In this document: positions 35,746 through 45,963 of the stretch, piece after piece
Numbering within the stretch: the stretch's first letter is position 1
Layout of the letters: each line of letters starts with the position of its first letter
Source: Halichondria panicea
Taxonomy: Eukaryota; Porifera; Demospongiae; Suberitida; Halichondriidae
Assembly (NCBI RefSeq): GCF_963675165.1
Contig: NC_087377.1
Location: 5,456,042-5,520,041, forward strand
Direction: 5' to 3'
DNA: 64,000 nt
Notes under the pieces: generated by a model
What the model saw: only the letters and a program-made list of their open reading frames with translations
Database searches by the model: none
What the model was told of the DNA's origin: nothing
Position numbers and translations under genes: made by a program

Positions 35746-36340
35746 TATAGGCTAGGGCTTCAAGGAAAGAAGCTTAAGGTCATCTCGTGCAGCCGTTCAC
35801 TACTGTATACTGCCATGCTAAAGCTTTGCACACGAAATTCATTATAGTTATAATTGTTGTCTGGCATAACAACTATCATTAAGCTGTTATTTGTGCATGC
35901 ATTTCCATTAAAGTGGCATTTCAATTATTAAAAGGGGCAAAGGGACATGCCATTTCTTGGTTATCAGTTGAACTTTGAGCCTATAATTATTGTAGAGAAA
36001 TTTGTGTAGCCGGATAATCAAGGTTATCGAGGTACTGGTACTGATAAATTAAACCTTGATTTATCAGTGAGGTCACCAGTACCTAACTACACTGACTTCA
36101 TGCAAATACATTAATTTTGGGACTGATAAAGGATCTTTAAAGGTAGAAAGCACTGAGGCCATATAAAACATCTAACTGAAATGCCTGACCTTTCATGGAT
36201 AATTGCGTTTATAATCAGTACACATAATCTACCCCATCCCATCTGCTGTAAATAGGAGAGCCATGATTTACTTTAATTATTTTTTATAGTAAGGCCATTT
36301 CACATAAAACAATGGAATGTTAGCTTACCGTTAATTAGTG

Positions 36341-36678
36341 TGACGTCATCACGGCTAGGGTACATTTCTGCGCCATTTTTTAACCACTAACAATGAAGTC
36401 AATGTAAAAGTACATCAACTTCTGCGCAAAAACCCAGTAAAAATACATTCCAGTTAAGTTATAAGTTCTCAAGGCTGTTTTAGAGCTAAAATGGAATGTG
36501 TAACGTGTAAGCCTGGTTATAATACAGTACTACAATAGGACTATACCTTGATATATAAGTGAGTTGCACGGGCTGAGCACAATTACTTGTAGTTTATTAT
36601 GCACCGTTGTGTATGAATACTGAGATATTGTTGTAATGGCCTCAACTAAACTGCAGCGTAGTGCGGATGTTACTCGAG
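36341..36678 (+). promoter_or_regulatory. Candidate promoter and first coding exon (copy 2)
   Basis: Same TGACGTCA element and ATG (36636) as in copy 1, with donor CGAG|GTAAC at 36678. Homology to copy 1 stops about 55 bases later. What the exon would splice to is unknown. Confidence 0.3.
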
Positions 36679-36733
36679 GTAACTTGTTTCCAATCCTCTA
36701 ACTCTTTAATCAATATGCTGTAAAAAAAAAATC

Positions 36734-37499
36734 CATATGGTGTGTGAGATATAGTGCTTAGACTACACTTATCAGCCACCAGTGGCTAGCCACTGTTATC
36801 AGTTGTATTTCCTCGCTTTACCAGAAGCCCAATATTGTGTGCAGCAATTTTAGCAGCAGGTGAGTTCATTATAGGAACTCTTGATGTAATCCATGTAGCA
36901 AGTAGGCAGCAATAACTACCATCTTAGTGACCTTACCAACCAGGATATGGGTTACTTAATTATAATCGAAGCTTTACAGTATGACTTTATATTTAGACAA
37001 GGTGAATAATTTGTGATGGGTCAGAAATTAAGATCATACTGATAGGAAGTTCCTAGAAGGAACACCTGAGTGAATAATTTATACTACGTAAAATTTATAC
37101 ATAATTATACAGTTATACAGAGCAACAGGGACAAACTAGGTGATAAGTGCAGATGATTGATTGGTCAAAGCGATCTAGAAAATTAACTGTCCCAGAAATG
37201 TTTGTAGAGTTGATTCTTGATAGTTGACATCGAGTGAGAGAGATCTATAAAAGCGAGGGCAGAAGTTCCAGAGTCTGACCAATCTTTTGAAGTAGAAGTG
37301 TCTTGTTGTGTTTGAGCGATGATGACCTTAGCTTATGATTAGACGATACTCTTGTTTTGCTGGTAGAGAATGATATGAACTCAGTAATGTCGAAGTTGTC
37401 TACTGGTTTTTGGAGACACCTGACGGCGAATATATGACATCTTGCAACTCTAGCCAGTTCATTAGTGGCAAAAGGTCCAGTTTAATGAGGCGACGTTTG
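36734..37499. other. Right flank of the duplication and probable LINE 3' region
   Basis: 36760-36850 resembles the repeat at 7890-8035. The remainder is probably the 3' untranslated part of the minus-strand LINE that follows. No gene is seen. Confidence 0.4.
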
Positions 37500-38690
37500 T
37501 AGTCGAGACTAATTAGATCTACATGTAAGGTTCAGAATAAACTTTGAAGATCTTCTCTGGATTTGTTCCACTTTTGTGATGGCCTTGTGTGTTTGTGGTC
37601 TCCACAGTTGCGAACAAAATGTTAAATTAGATCTAACAAGTGTAGTATAAAGTGTTCTTTTTGTGTGGAGATCATGAGAGCATAGAGTGTTTCTTTTAAT
37701 AAGGTACAAACAGCTAGCTGTAGGCCTTCGAACATAGGTGGTTGATATGTTTGTCCCAGGAGAGACTATTCTGGATGGTCACTACTCCCAGGTCTTTGTG
37801 AGAGTCTCTTGTTAAGATTAGCTTTGAGTCCAAATTGTATACCGAGTCAGGAATGGTTTTACCAAAGTGGAGGTAGACATATTTGTAAATTGAGTGATAA
37901 GTTCCAGTCCTTGCACCATGTGACAAGATGGTGTAGATCAGATTGCAGGTCAACTTGGTCTTTTGCATTGGCTATTCGTTTCACTAGTTTAGTGTCATCT
38001 GCATAGATATATATGGACGAATTAACGACTGGAGTGGTGATATCATTGACATTATACTAAAAACAACGGAGGACCGAGAATGCTGCCTTGAGGTACGCCT
38101 GATAGCACAGATAGTGATAAAGAGTTTGTTCCCTCTAAACAGACATAGTGGCTTCGGTTGCTCAAATAACATTCAAACAATTTCCATACATTACCTGTAA
38201 TGCCTAACCTCCATAGTTTGAACAACAGTTGTTTGTGGGAAACTTTATCAAACGCCTTAGCAAAGTCCAAGTATAATTATAACGTCGCAGGATTCTCCAG
38301 CATTAAGAGCTTCCACAATCTCGCTGTATGATGTTAGCAGCTGTGATAGCAGGGTCTGCCCTTTAGGAAACCAAATTGATTTTTAGAGAGCTGTGGTCTA
38401 ATGAAGTAAATTATGTGGTTGTAAAACAATTCTTTCCAGAATTTTAGAAAGCATACACAGTAGAGAGATCGGGCGATAGTTTTTAATGAGCGTTAAGTCT
38501 CCTTTCTTAGGAATTGATACGATCTTGTGAATCTTCCATTCTTCTGAAAGTGAGCCAGTACTTAGACAGAGATCAAAAAGCATTGAAACAGGTTCATATA
38601 TTTGTAGTGCACTCATTTTTAAGAGAGCTGGATGTAATTTGTCACAGCCCATTGCTTTTGAATTATTTGAGGTATCCTATATTCCTCACT
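37500..38690 (-). pseudogene. CR1/Jockey-like LINE, reverse-transcriptase remnant
   Basis: Fragments in several frames read, in order on the minus strand, EEWKIHKIVSIPKKGD, KNYRPISLLCMLSKILERIV, DFAKAFDKVSHKQLLFKL, SGVPQGSILGP, a YADDTK catalytic box near 37995, LGVVTIQNSLSWDKHI and a tail with SKFILNL. These are the standard blocks of a non-LTR reverse transcriptase. At least three frame changes and missing bases (VPQGSILGPPLFLV is followed by a gap) make it inactive. There is no endonuclease region, so it is truncated at its 5' end. Confidence 0.85.
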
Positions 38691-41220
38691 CACCTACCTA
38701 CACACGTGTGCTGTCTCCATGATTGGTAACTAAACAGTTGTAGAGAGCATTATGATCCTGGGAAAAATGAGGCGCCATTTTGAATAATGCTAGCTTAATC
38801 AAAGGTTATGGCAATTGACCCTTTAATGAGTCCCCATGCATGCATGCACCCTCTTTAAACATGTCACCTGAATCCACATGTCAAAATTAAAGGTGTACCG
38901 TATAACGGGTAATTTTCTCATTGGTGCACATTTTTGTATGAACTATATACCTGTTTAAATTTTGTATTTTGCAGCTCCTATAATAGCTCATCTGTTTCTG
39001 AGATAATTATATAGCCTCAAAACAAACTGTAGATTGTTTCATAACTGCAGTATTTCATGATTCCACTATCTTATACGTATATGCAGTTCACTATACCTAT
39101 ACCTATACATGCAGTCGATATAGTAATTTACGATGAAATATAACAACGTGAATTTACGATGGAATATGACAGCATGTATGATGTCATAATTATAACATCG
39201 TCCACGATGGCATATTTCATCCGAAATTACTACATGCACAACATAGTATAAGGATGATGATTTTTGACAATACATGTATTGTCAAAAATCATCATCATAA
39301 TTATACTGGCACTGCTATTCCTCAGAGGTCAAAAGGCAACAAGTAATAGTTGTGACACATGGGGCCTAAGTTACTACTGAGCCAATATTATTATATCCCA
39401 TGTGGCACAACTATTACTTGTTTTCATTGACCTGAATTCCTATACATGCACTTATCAGCCACTGTAGTGGGTATGGTGTGTAAACAATCACTGAGCCATT
39501 GTTATCGGTGGTATTCCTTCTGGTGAGAGAGGTATTTGCTTTTCACATCACCTGTTTACCAGAAGCCCAACTGCAAGTGCTTTCGGAAGTAAGGTGCCTG
39601 CATGTACGTTATTATAAGGAAACTGTTCGTTTACCATGAAAAAGTAAATTGTATATAATTATCATTATACAGGTGTATATAATTATTCTGAAATTTTTGG
39701 CCATATGCATGTCGAATGTCACACTCCCATGCAAAGTGCTTGATGGATTACAACTGCTGGAGACATGTGTATCTATATAATTATAGCCGCACTAGGGATA
39801 CAGTAATGCTGTGCGTGCATGTGTGCATGTATTCCAGCTGTAATTGCTCCAACGAGACGAAAACTAACAGCGGTTTCTAGCAACGTTCTCTTGGATTTTG
39901 ATTCGTGGATTTGCAAACTAAAGCTTTCTTCTCGAGAGTCATGGTGAAGGCTGTTGCAGTCTCCTTAGAATCTTTCATATAGCATCGTCTGTTCGCATAA
40001 AGACTCTACCGTATAGCGGGTAATTTTTGTGGGGTAAAAATTTCAAACACTGATTTTTGTGAGTAAAAATTTTGTTTGACTTTATTGCCTGTACTGTATA
40101 TCGAGGCAATGTATTGCATGCATTGTTCCGGTATAACCCATGCCTACATAATTATAATATACATGTACAACAGTAAATTGATATGCATGGTTGTAAATAA
40201 GGTGACAATTATTTTCACAGGTAGATTTGTTTGCATTTTCACTGTTTAGCTCATTTTGCTGGTATTACATTCTGCAAATCATAGATCTATTACTCGCCAG
40301 TGGTTTTAATGAGCATTTTTTATCTGCGAGTACACATTTTCCGATATTTTACTCTCATTCGCACAAATAGCATGCAGAAATGATGATATGACACAAGTCA
40401 TGGATAATGACTAGATCTACTCATGAATAATTATACTTTCAAAAGTGGGTGGTACTATGAATTACTCAAAAGAGGTGGATAAGACAATGAAAAGTATAGA
40501 TCTGTAGCTAACAGAATCAATGTAATAAGTCAAGAGAATTGTTTTAATTACTGTGCAATATCAAATTGAGGAGCAATGTGAGTTAGTACTGGATCAGTAT
40601 ATAGCAGCTTCTCAGCTGCTTATTATTATTGTTTCCTATAGATATATAGAATCTCTATCTATATTCTTACACTAGTTCACCATCGATGATTTTAAAAACT
40701 TGACAAGCGAGAGACTGAGTAGATCTAAATCTAGAACACTGTTTCCTACAATGCGGTGTTTAAACTGTATGCCAAGAAAACTTTACTTATAATATTATTA
40801 CTAATAGTCACTGGCATATCTGAAGTTACGTTGTATTAAGTCACTAGATCTACTAAATCCTGTTTTACCAATCAGATCAAGGATTGACAAAATAAAAAGA
40901 AGCGTATGCGTTCTCTTACAGTAGGACGCATTTATAACTAATAGTCAGCCTAACTGTGGCTGCTGTTAGCCAGTCAAGGAGCTATAGTAAGTCGAGTTGA
41001 CTGCACTAGTGCTGTGCAACCTTTTTCTTGTTCTTTTAGCAACGTTCTTGGAGCAAGCCAAACAAAAATTCATAGCAGCTAGTCAAGCGTTTACGGTTGA
41101 CCTTTTGCATGCGTTGGAAGTGACACTGACGTAATGACAATTAACATTCCATTGTGGAATGACCTCTAGACTATAAAGTGCTCAGACTGACTCTCCAAGG
41201 CAGGCTGATTCATGAGACTA
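38691..41220. other. Repeat-rich spacer upstream of the 2A/death-domain gene
   Basis: Contains a perfect palindrome at 39251-39297 (GATGATTTTTGACAATACAT centre), a second foldback at 39338-39423 built on AGTTGTGACACATG (a relative lies at 48361-48470), the dispersed repeat 39424-39575, a partial CCGTATAGCGGGTA MITE at 40007-40080, and a repeat at 39830-39999 that recurs at 55289-55490. No coding frame recognised. Confidence 0.55.
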
Positions 41221-41354
41221 CCGTAAAACCTCGATTTAAGGCGACACTTTTAAATAATTACGTTTTGCGAAAGTAGTTTTATGTACACAAAAAAATGGGC
41301 GAAACGTCCAAGTGTCGCATATTTAGAGGGTCGCCATAAATAGAGGTTTTACGG
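41221..41354. repeat. MITE just upstream of the 2A gene
   Basis: Inverted ends CCGTAAAACCTCGATTTA and TAAATAGAGGTTTTACGG between TA dinucleotides, with inner GCGACACTTTTAAATAATTA. It ends 67 bases before the start codon at 41422 and so lies in the promoter or 5' leader. Related sequence is nested at 53812-54137. Confidence 0.8.
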
Positions 41355-41421
41355 TAAGAGTGATTATTAAGTGAAATTTTCCAGCAATAAATGTTTTCAT
41401 GCATGTATTCCAGCTAGATGC

Positions 41422-43064
41422 ATGGAGGATTGGCCGGCTTATGAAAGCAACTGCAGCTCAGTTGAATCAAGTCTGTTGGCTAAAGATGCTACCACCTATA
41501 TTGATATTAAGTGCTTAGCAATGGTTAAATCAATCCAAGACAGATTCAATTTTAGGAATGTTCCTCCCTCAAATAACTATTACTACGAAGATGTAGGTTC
41601 CGATCATGAAGAACCAGTGACTAGCACAGCTATTCATAGCCCTAATCACTTGAAAAGAGTTTGTTTTGGTTTCACAACTACTGTGCTGATTGTGATTGGA
41701 GCATTAGTCGTTTTTCTTCTCCTGTTATTGGCCGGAGATGTGGAGATAAACCCTGGACCTGGACTAGGTATATATTTCCTGATGTTTTAATTATGATACT
41801 ATTTCACTTAATGTGATGCAGATACTGTTCTGACTGTCTCTGACCTATTTGAGGTGTGTGAGAGGGTGAAGAGTGCTAGTCCGAACTGGTTCAACTTGGG
41901 ACTGGCGTTGAAGCTGAGCTATACCGATTTAACCAACTTTCATGAGATGTACGATGACAATTATGTGTGTTTGCGTGAGGTCCTAGCTCATCGACTGCAG
42001 ACAGGTGTTCCTCTAACTTGGGGAGGTATATGTACTGCTCTCAGGCACTCTACAGTGGCAAGAAATGATGAAGCTGAGGAGATAGAGGAGTACATGTATG
42101 CACAAAGTAAGTAGCTGTGTGTAAGTAATGGCATACGTCTCTAATGATGCATAATTTTACATATAAATTACATGCACACATTTGCAACAGGTAGAGAGAA
42201 AGAAGCACTCAAGGTAAATCATTGCATTGGGTATAGTACCTATAGGACAGGTTACCATAAATTGCATTCAACATGTATGAGCCATGCACAGTTGATTTGG
42301 TATCAAGAGTCTATAATAAAGCATTAATTTACTTCAGTGTGTATTTGGAAAGTAACGTTACTTCCTGCTTTGTAACTGATCAATCCGAGTGCTTGGAGCC
42401 GCCACTTGCCTCGAGGCAGCGATAATGTTATTACCAAATTGTCATTTATTGATTGATCATGCGTTACAAACAGGAAGTCACGTTACTCTCTGAATACATT
42501 TGATGCAATTAAGGCAAGACTTTGTTGGATCTCTTTTATTATGGATTAATAATTATATTCTTGTTACTACAACTATTACTAGGGAATTTAAATTTTAAAA
42601 ATAGAGCAGCGCTGAATTATTAATCTGCATGAGTGAACCTTCCCAGCTTTTTCATATAATTATACAGATAACTCAAAGCACTCAGAAAAGCGATTCATCA
42701 GACGGTAAGATTTTATTATTATTATTTTTTATGTTTGTTAATAATTATGATGCTATAGTTATTGATTATCATTGTGCTCCAGATTCTGTTCTGACTGTTT
42801 CTGACCTACTTGAGGTGTGTGAGAGGGTGAAAAGTGCTAGTCCGAACTGGTTCAGCTTGGGACTGGCGTTGAAGCTGAGCTATACCGATTTAACCAACTT
42901 TCGTGAGACGTACCGTGATAACAATGATGTGTGTTTGCGTGAGGTCCTAGCTCATCGACTTCAGTCAGGTGTTCCTCTAACTTGGGGAGGTATATGTACT
43001 GCTCTCAGGCACTCTACAGTGAGTAGAAATGATGTAGGTGAAGCAATAGAGGAACACTTTCATG
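41422..43064 (+). CDS. Membrane segment - 2A-like peptide - two tandem death domains
   Basis: Exons 41422-41767, 41822-42106, 42191-42213, 42668-42704 and 42783-43064 join in phase; the first intron is 54 bases. Residues 1-80 are unremarkable and acidic. A hydrophobic segment (TTTVLIVIGALVVFLLLLLA) runs directly into GDVEINPGP, the canonical D(V/I)ExNPGP 2A motif, then GLG and the first death domain (VCERVKSASPNWFNLGLALK, TWGGICTALRHSTV). A short Ser/Thr linker (REKEALK, ITQSTQKSDSSD) precedes a second, nearly identical death domain. Known of 2A: ribosomes skip the last Gly-Pro bond, releasing two proteins. Inferred here: a membrane peptide plus a free cytosolic death-domain protein, or an N-terminal targeting signal used only without skipping. 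The donor at 43064 implies further exons; otherwise read-through stops at 43121. I started at the Met after the CAG at 41413. Confidence 0.82.
41737..41760 (+). other. 2A-like ribosome-skipping motif
   Basis: Codes for DVEINPGP preceded by LLLLLAG. All residues of the D-(V/I)-E-x-N-P-G-P consensus are present. The Leu-rich lead-in is the form known from metazoan 2A sequences in non-LTR retrotransposons and sea-urchin NLR genes (general knowledge). Confidence 0.9.
42344..42504. repeat. Palindromic MITE in the intron between the two death domains
   Basis: AAAGTAACGTTACTTCCTG on the left pairs with CAGGAAGTCACGTTACTCT on the right, followed by TGTAAC...TGATCAATC on both arms; the loop is about 80 bases. 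It is non-coding. Confidence 0.75.
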
Positions 43065-43380
43065 GTGAGTGGCTTTATTATTATAATTTTATTACGTGCC
43101 ATAATAATAATATAATTTTGTGATTATGCTTCGGAGCATAAGGCAGAGGTGTCCGGTACGACTGATTGTGGGGGAGGTACGACAAACATGCGTGCGCCTA
43201 ATCAAGAAATTTGAGTTCATGTGACCTATAATAAAGTCCATATTTCAGATATTAATTTTGTCCACTCTATAAAAATAAATTGTGGTGACAAATATAGTTC
43301 AAAACAAGATGCTCATAATTATAGAGCATTCACCCTGTGTGTTGAGCTTCATCGCATAGCGGCAAAACGGATATATGATA

Positions 43381-43618
43381 CTGTATAGTGCGAAATTTTC
43401 GAGGGGCTTAATTTTTGCGGATTTCGTGAGTTAGCAATCCTACACAAAAATGAAGTCAACGAAAAATTGTTCTTTAATTAGAATTATCTGCTATAACGTG
43501 CAAAGATTAAAGGCGTGGCTTCCGATAAGCAGTCATTCCATGAACATTGTGCAACGAAATGCTTTTAGAGGCCATTCCACGAAATGTATAAGTGCCTCGA
43601 AAATTTCGCTCTATACAG
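43381..43618. repeat. MITE with CTGTATAG...CGAAATTTTCGAGG termini
   Basis: Ends CTGTATAGTGCGAAATTTTC and GAAAATTTCGCTCTATACAG are inverted copies between TA dinucleotides. The frame 43450-43737 that overlaps it is not coding. Confidence 0.75.
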
Positions 43619-44454
43619 TAATTAACATTATATACGGAATGGTCCTGAATCGGGGTGATTCTGAAGCAACGATCAGATCGATTAGAAACAGTGTTTTTTG
43701 TCGCCTTCGAAGATCGCCTACAAGTTTTAACTGTTAAGCAGCCTATTATTTTTCAACTGTAATAATTATTATGTAGTTAAAGCAGTCCATGAAACAGCTT
43801 AAACAGCTCATTTTGTGTCTATACACACACACACACACACAGCATGCACACACACCGATCACTCTATACCCCTGCTGCGCGCACACGGGGTATTTAGTAG
43901 ATACATGATGCGAATCTGGTTGGAGATGTCATTTGAAACAAAAAAAACTCAAACTTTTTATCCCTGCCTATCAGATTACACGCGAGACAAAACAAGAATT
44001 AGTCATTAGATTCGAGGTTGGGTCGCTTAAATTTAGCCGCATCTGATTTTCTGAAATTTTCTGAAGCCACCTCGCTATTCCGGCCAAACTTCACTGTCCA
44101 AAGGGTGGCCGAATTAACAAGAGTCTACTGTATTGTAAATGTACATGATGACTATATTGGTTTGTTGCATTTTGAGTGGGCAGATCAAAGGAAACACTGT
44201 GCCAATATCTGCCATATGGTACAGGTCAAACCGTGAACTGTGCCACTATCTGGATACTGGCATAGCGTGGCTTAAGTTACCTAAATCCCACCAACCACCC
44301 AGTAACCTGAAACGGTCCCTTTTATAGTATAACACCGTTGTAGTTACTAGTAGTTTTCATTAAGTATTCATGACTTCCTGTGTATTATTAAACATCATTT
44401 TTTAAGCATAACGATTGTTTTTGAACCATCAAGCACACATAACATAATTAACAA
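43619..44454. other. Spacer before the recombinase gene
   Basis: Holds a (CA)n run at 43825-43842 and, at 44010-44132, a decayed pogo-like terminus (GGCCGAATTAACAAGAG, then TCTACTGTA). No gene is seen. Confidence 0.45.
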
Positions 44455-45933
44455 TCACTCTTTTGTACATTGGTTCTCACAGTTGTCAAAAGAAATTTTA
44501 TTCGGATTTCCAGAGCTAGTGAGTCTGCTAGTCTCTTCTTTTGCAATGACTTCGAAGTCCCGTTTAGAAGAACAAGCAATAATATCAGACACTGACTGTT
44601 TCTGTTCCATGGAAGTGCGTTCATACACTCGTAGACCTTCTGTACTGCGATGACCAGTACGTTCAGCTATTAACTTCTCTGGAACATTTGCAGCAAACAA
44701 TCGTGTGGCCCCAGTAGCCCGCAGACTGTGATTTGTTTTTCCATATATGCCAACTTGCTCACACATTAGTTTGACAAGGTTTCCTAGGAGCTTTTTGCCA
44801 CAGGTCTGCATCGTGAACCAACAAGCGTCTGCATCTGTAGGAAGCCTTTCCTTGGCTTTCCAGTAGAAGGAATCGTCTTCCTTGGCTTTGGTAGGCAATT
44901 TATCTAAATATTTCTTCAGCAAATACACATAGCAGCGATCGCCTGAGGATGGGTCAGAGAAATGCCTGATAACTTTGTTGTCGGTGTTGTCTTTATAGCT
45001 TCCTGATCTATTCTTCGAGCCAAACTCAATGTATTCGACATATTCACGCTTATTTTCAACTCCAAAAGTGAATTGGGATAACTTAAGAGCCCTGTGCCCG
45101 CGCCCTCCTCTCAGGCATAAAACTTTTCCGTTCATGAAGAAGATGGTAGAAAATAGACATTTCGGAGTTGAAGATCCCAATACTTCACGATCCCAGAGTT
45201 TATCTTCTTCCTCGTAGGTAATCACTTCCGCATGTTTTACTGAGGAACCAACACCATCTTCTCGTAACTGGCGTGAAACAGTGTCTCTAGTCCCTCTTAG
45301 TCCATCGAAACGATAATCATTCTCGTCAAAAAAGTTTGGGAGAATAGGGTCTACCGACGTCATGTGACGTCTAATTCCAGCCAAAAGCAAATCGATCGTT
45401 TTTGAAAGGTAGGGACTGCCATTTTTTTTTTTAGCTTCCATTACAAACAGAGAAAGCCACTTGTTCAGAGCAGTAGCATCAACACAAGTGAGAACATCAA
45501 TAGGTACCTTATCATCAGTTTCTTTATGGGAGCTGTTTCTCCATTCACACCAACAGTAGAACACTTGAAGGGCCCAACTCGTATTATTCTTAGTGTTTGC
45601 AGGTACAAAGCCCTTGGATGCAGTAGCCAGAGAGGTAAGGTTGGTAACTGTACTGCCAAATCGAGATGCACCAGTAGATATGCTCGCACTAAAACTCGCC
45701 GCACAATTAGTCACGTCTTGAAGTTCCTGGTACTTCACTCGCTTTGCTAGACGTGGTTTGGAGACATAGGACAGTGCCTCAGTGCCTAAAATGAGTTTGT
45801 CAGTAGGTATGGCATCCCAGTCAATTTTTGCTGCATCTTTTTCGGCTCGCAACATTATGGAGGTACTTACTACCTCTTCCCAGTCGTCGAGATCTTCAAC
45901 CGTTACATCAGAGAAATCCAAATCTAGAGCCAT
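44455..45933 (-). CDS. Crypton-type tyrosine recombinase (DUF3504-like), intact
   Basis: A single 492-codon frame. The N-terminal 100 residues are acidic (LDFSDVTVEDLDDWEE) and Ser-rich. The middle has a helical core-binding region (ALQVFYCWCEWRN). The C-terminal half is the catalytic domain: LCLRGGRGHRALKLSQ carries the first catalytic Arg, HSLRATGATRLF the H-x-x-R box, ERTGHRSTEGLRVYERTS the second His and the nucleophile Tyr. All four positions are present. This is the domain that ZMYM2/3/4, QRICH1 and KCTD1 relatives took from Crypton transposons (known). It could be a living Crypton or a domesticated copy. There are no zinc fingers, which favours a transposon (inference). Its ATG lies only 30 bases from a 1.2-kb foldback, which must supply its promoter or 5' leader. 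Confidence 0.85.
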   Translation of the reverse strand: MALDLDFSDVTVEDLDDWEEVVSTSIMLRAEKDAAKIDWDAIPTDKLILGTEALSYVSKPRLAKRVKYQELQDVTNCAASFSASISTGASRFGSTVTNLTSLATASKGFVPANTKNNTSWALQVFYCWCEWRNSSHKETDDKVPIDVLTCVDATALNKWLSLFVMEAKKKNGSPYLSKTIDLLLAGIRRHMTSVDPILPNFFDENDYRFDGLRGTRDTVSRQLREDGVGSSVKHAEVITYEEEDKLWDREVLGSSTPKCLFSTIFFMNGKVLCLRGGRGHRALKLSQFTFGVENKREYVEYIEFGSKNRSGSYKDNTDNKVIRHFSDPSSGDRCYVYLLKKYLDKLPTKAKEDDSFYWKAKERLPTDADACWFTMQTCGKKLLGNLVKLMCEQVGIYGKTNHSLRATGATRLFAANVPEKLIAERTGHRSTEGLRVYERTSMEQKQSVSDIIACSSKRDFEVIAKEETSRLTSSGNPNKISFDNCENQCTKE

Positions 45934-45963
45934 CGCTCATATAGTCATAGCTAGCTCACTAGC

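Larger units (their letters stand above)
27289..36733. repeat. Segmental tandem duplication, copy 2 (about 9.4 kb)
   Basis: Direct repeat of 17511-26332. It is longer mainly because of a 1,084-base element, a 581-base element and a minisatellite absent from copy 1. It lacks about 125 bases around 17745-17870 and a segment equivalent to about 21140-21600. Confidence 0.9.

Noticed and set aside
43825-44327. Coding frames around the CA repeat
   Set aside because: Composition follows the (CA)n tract and a decayed pogo-like terminus; no conserved motif.
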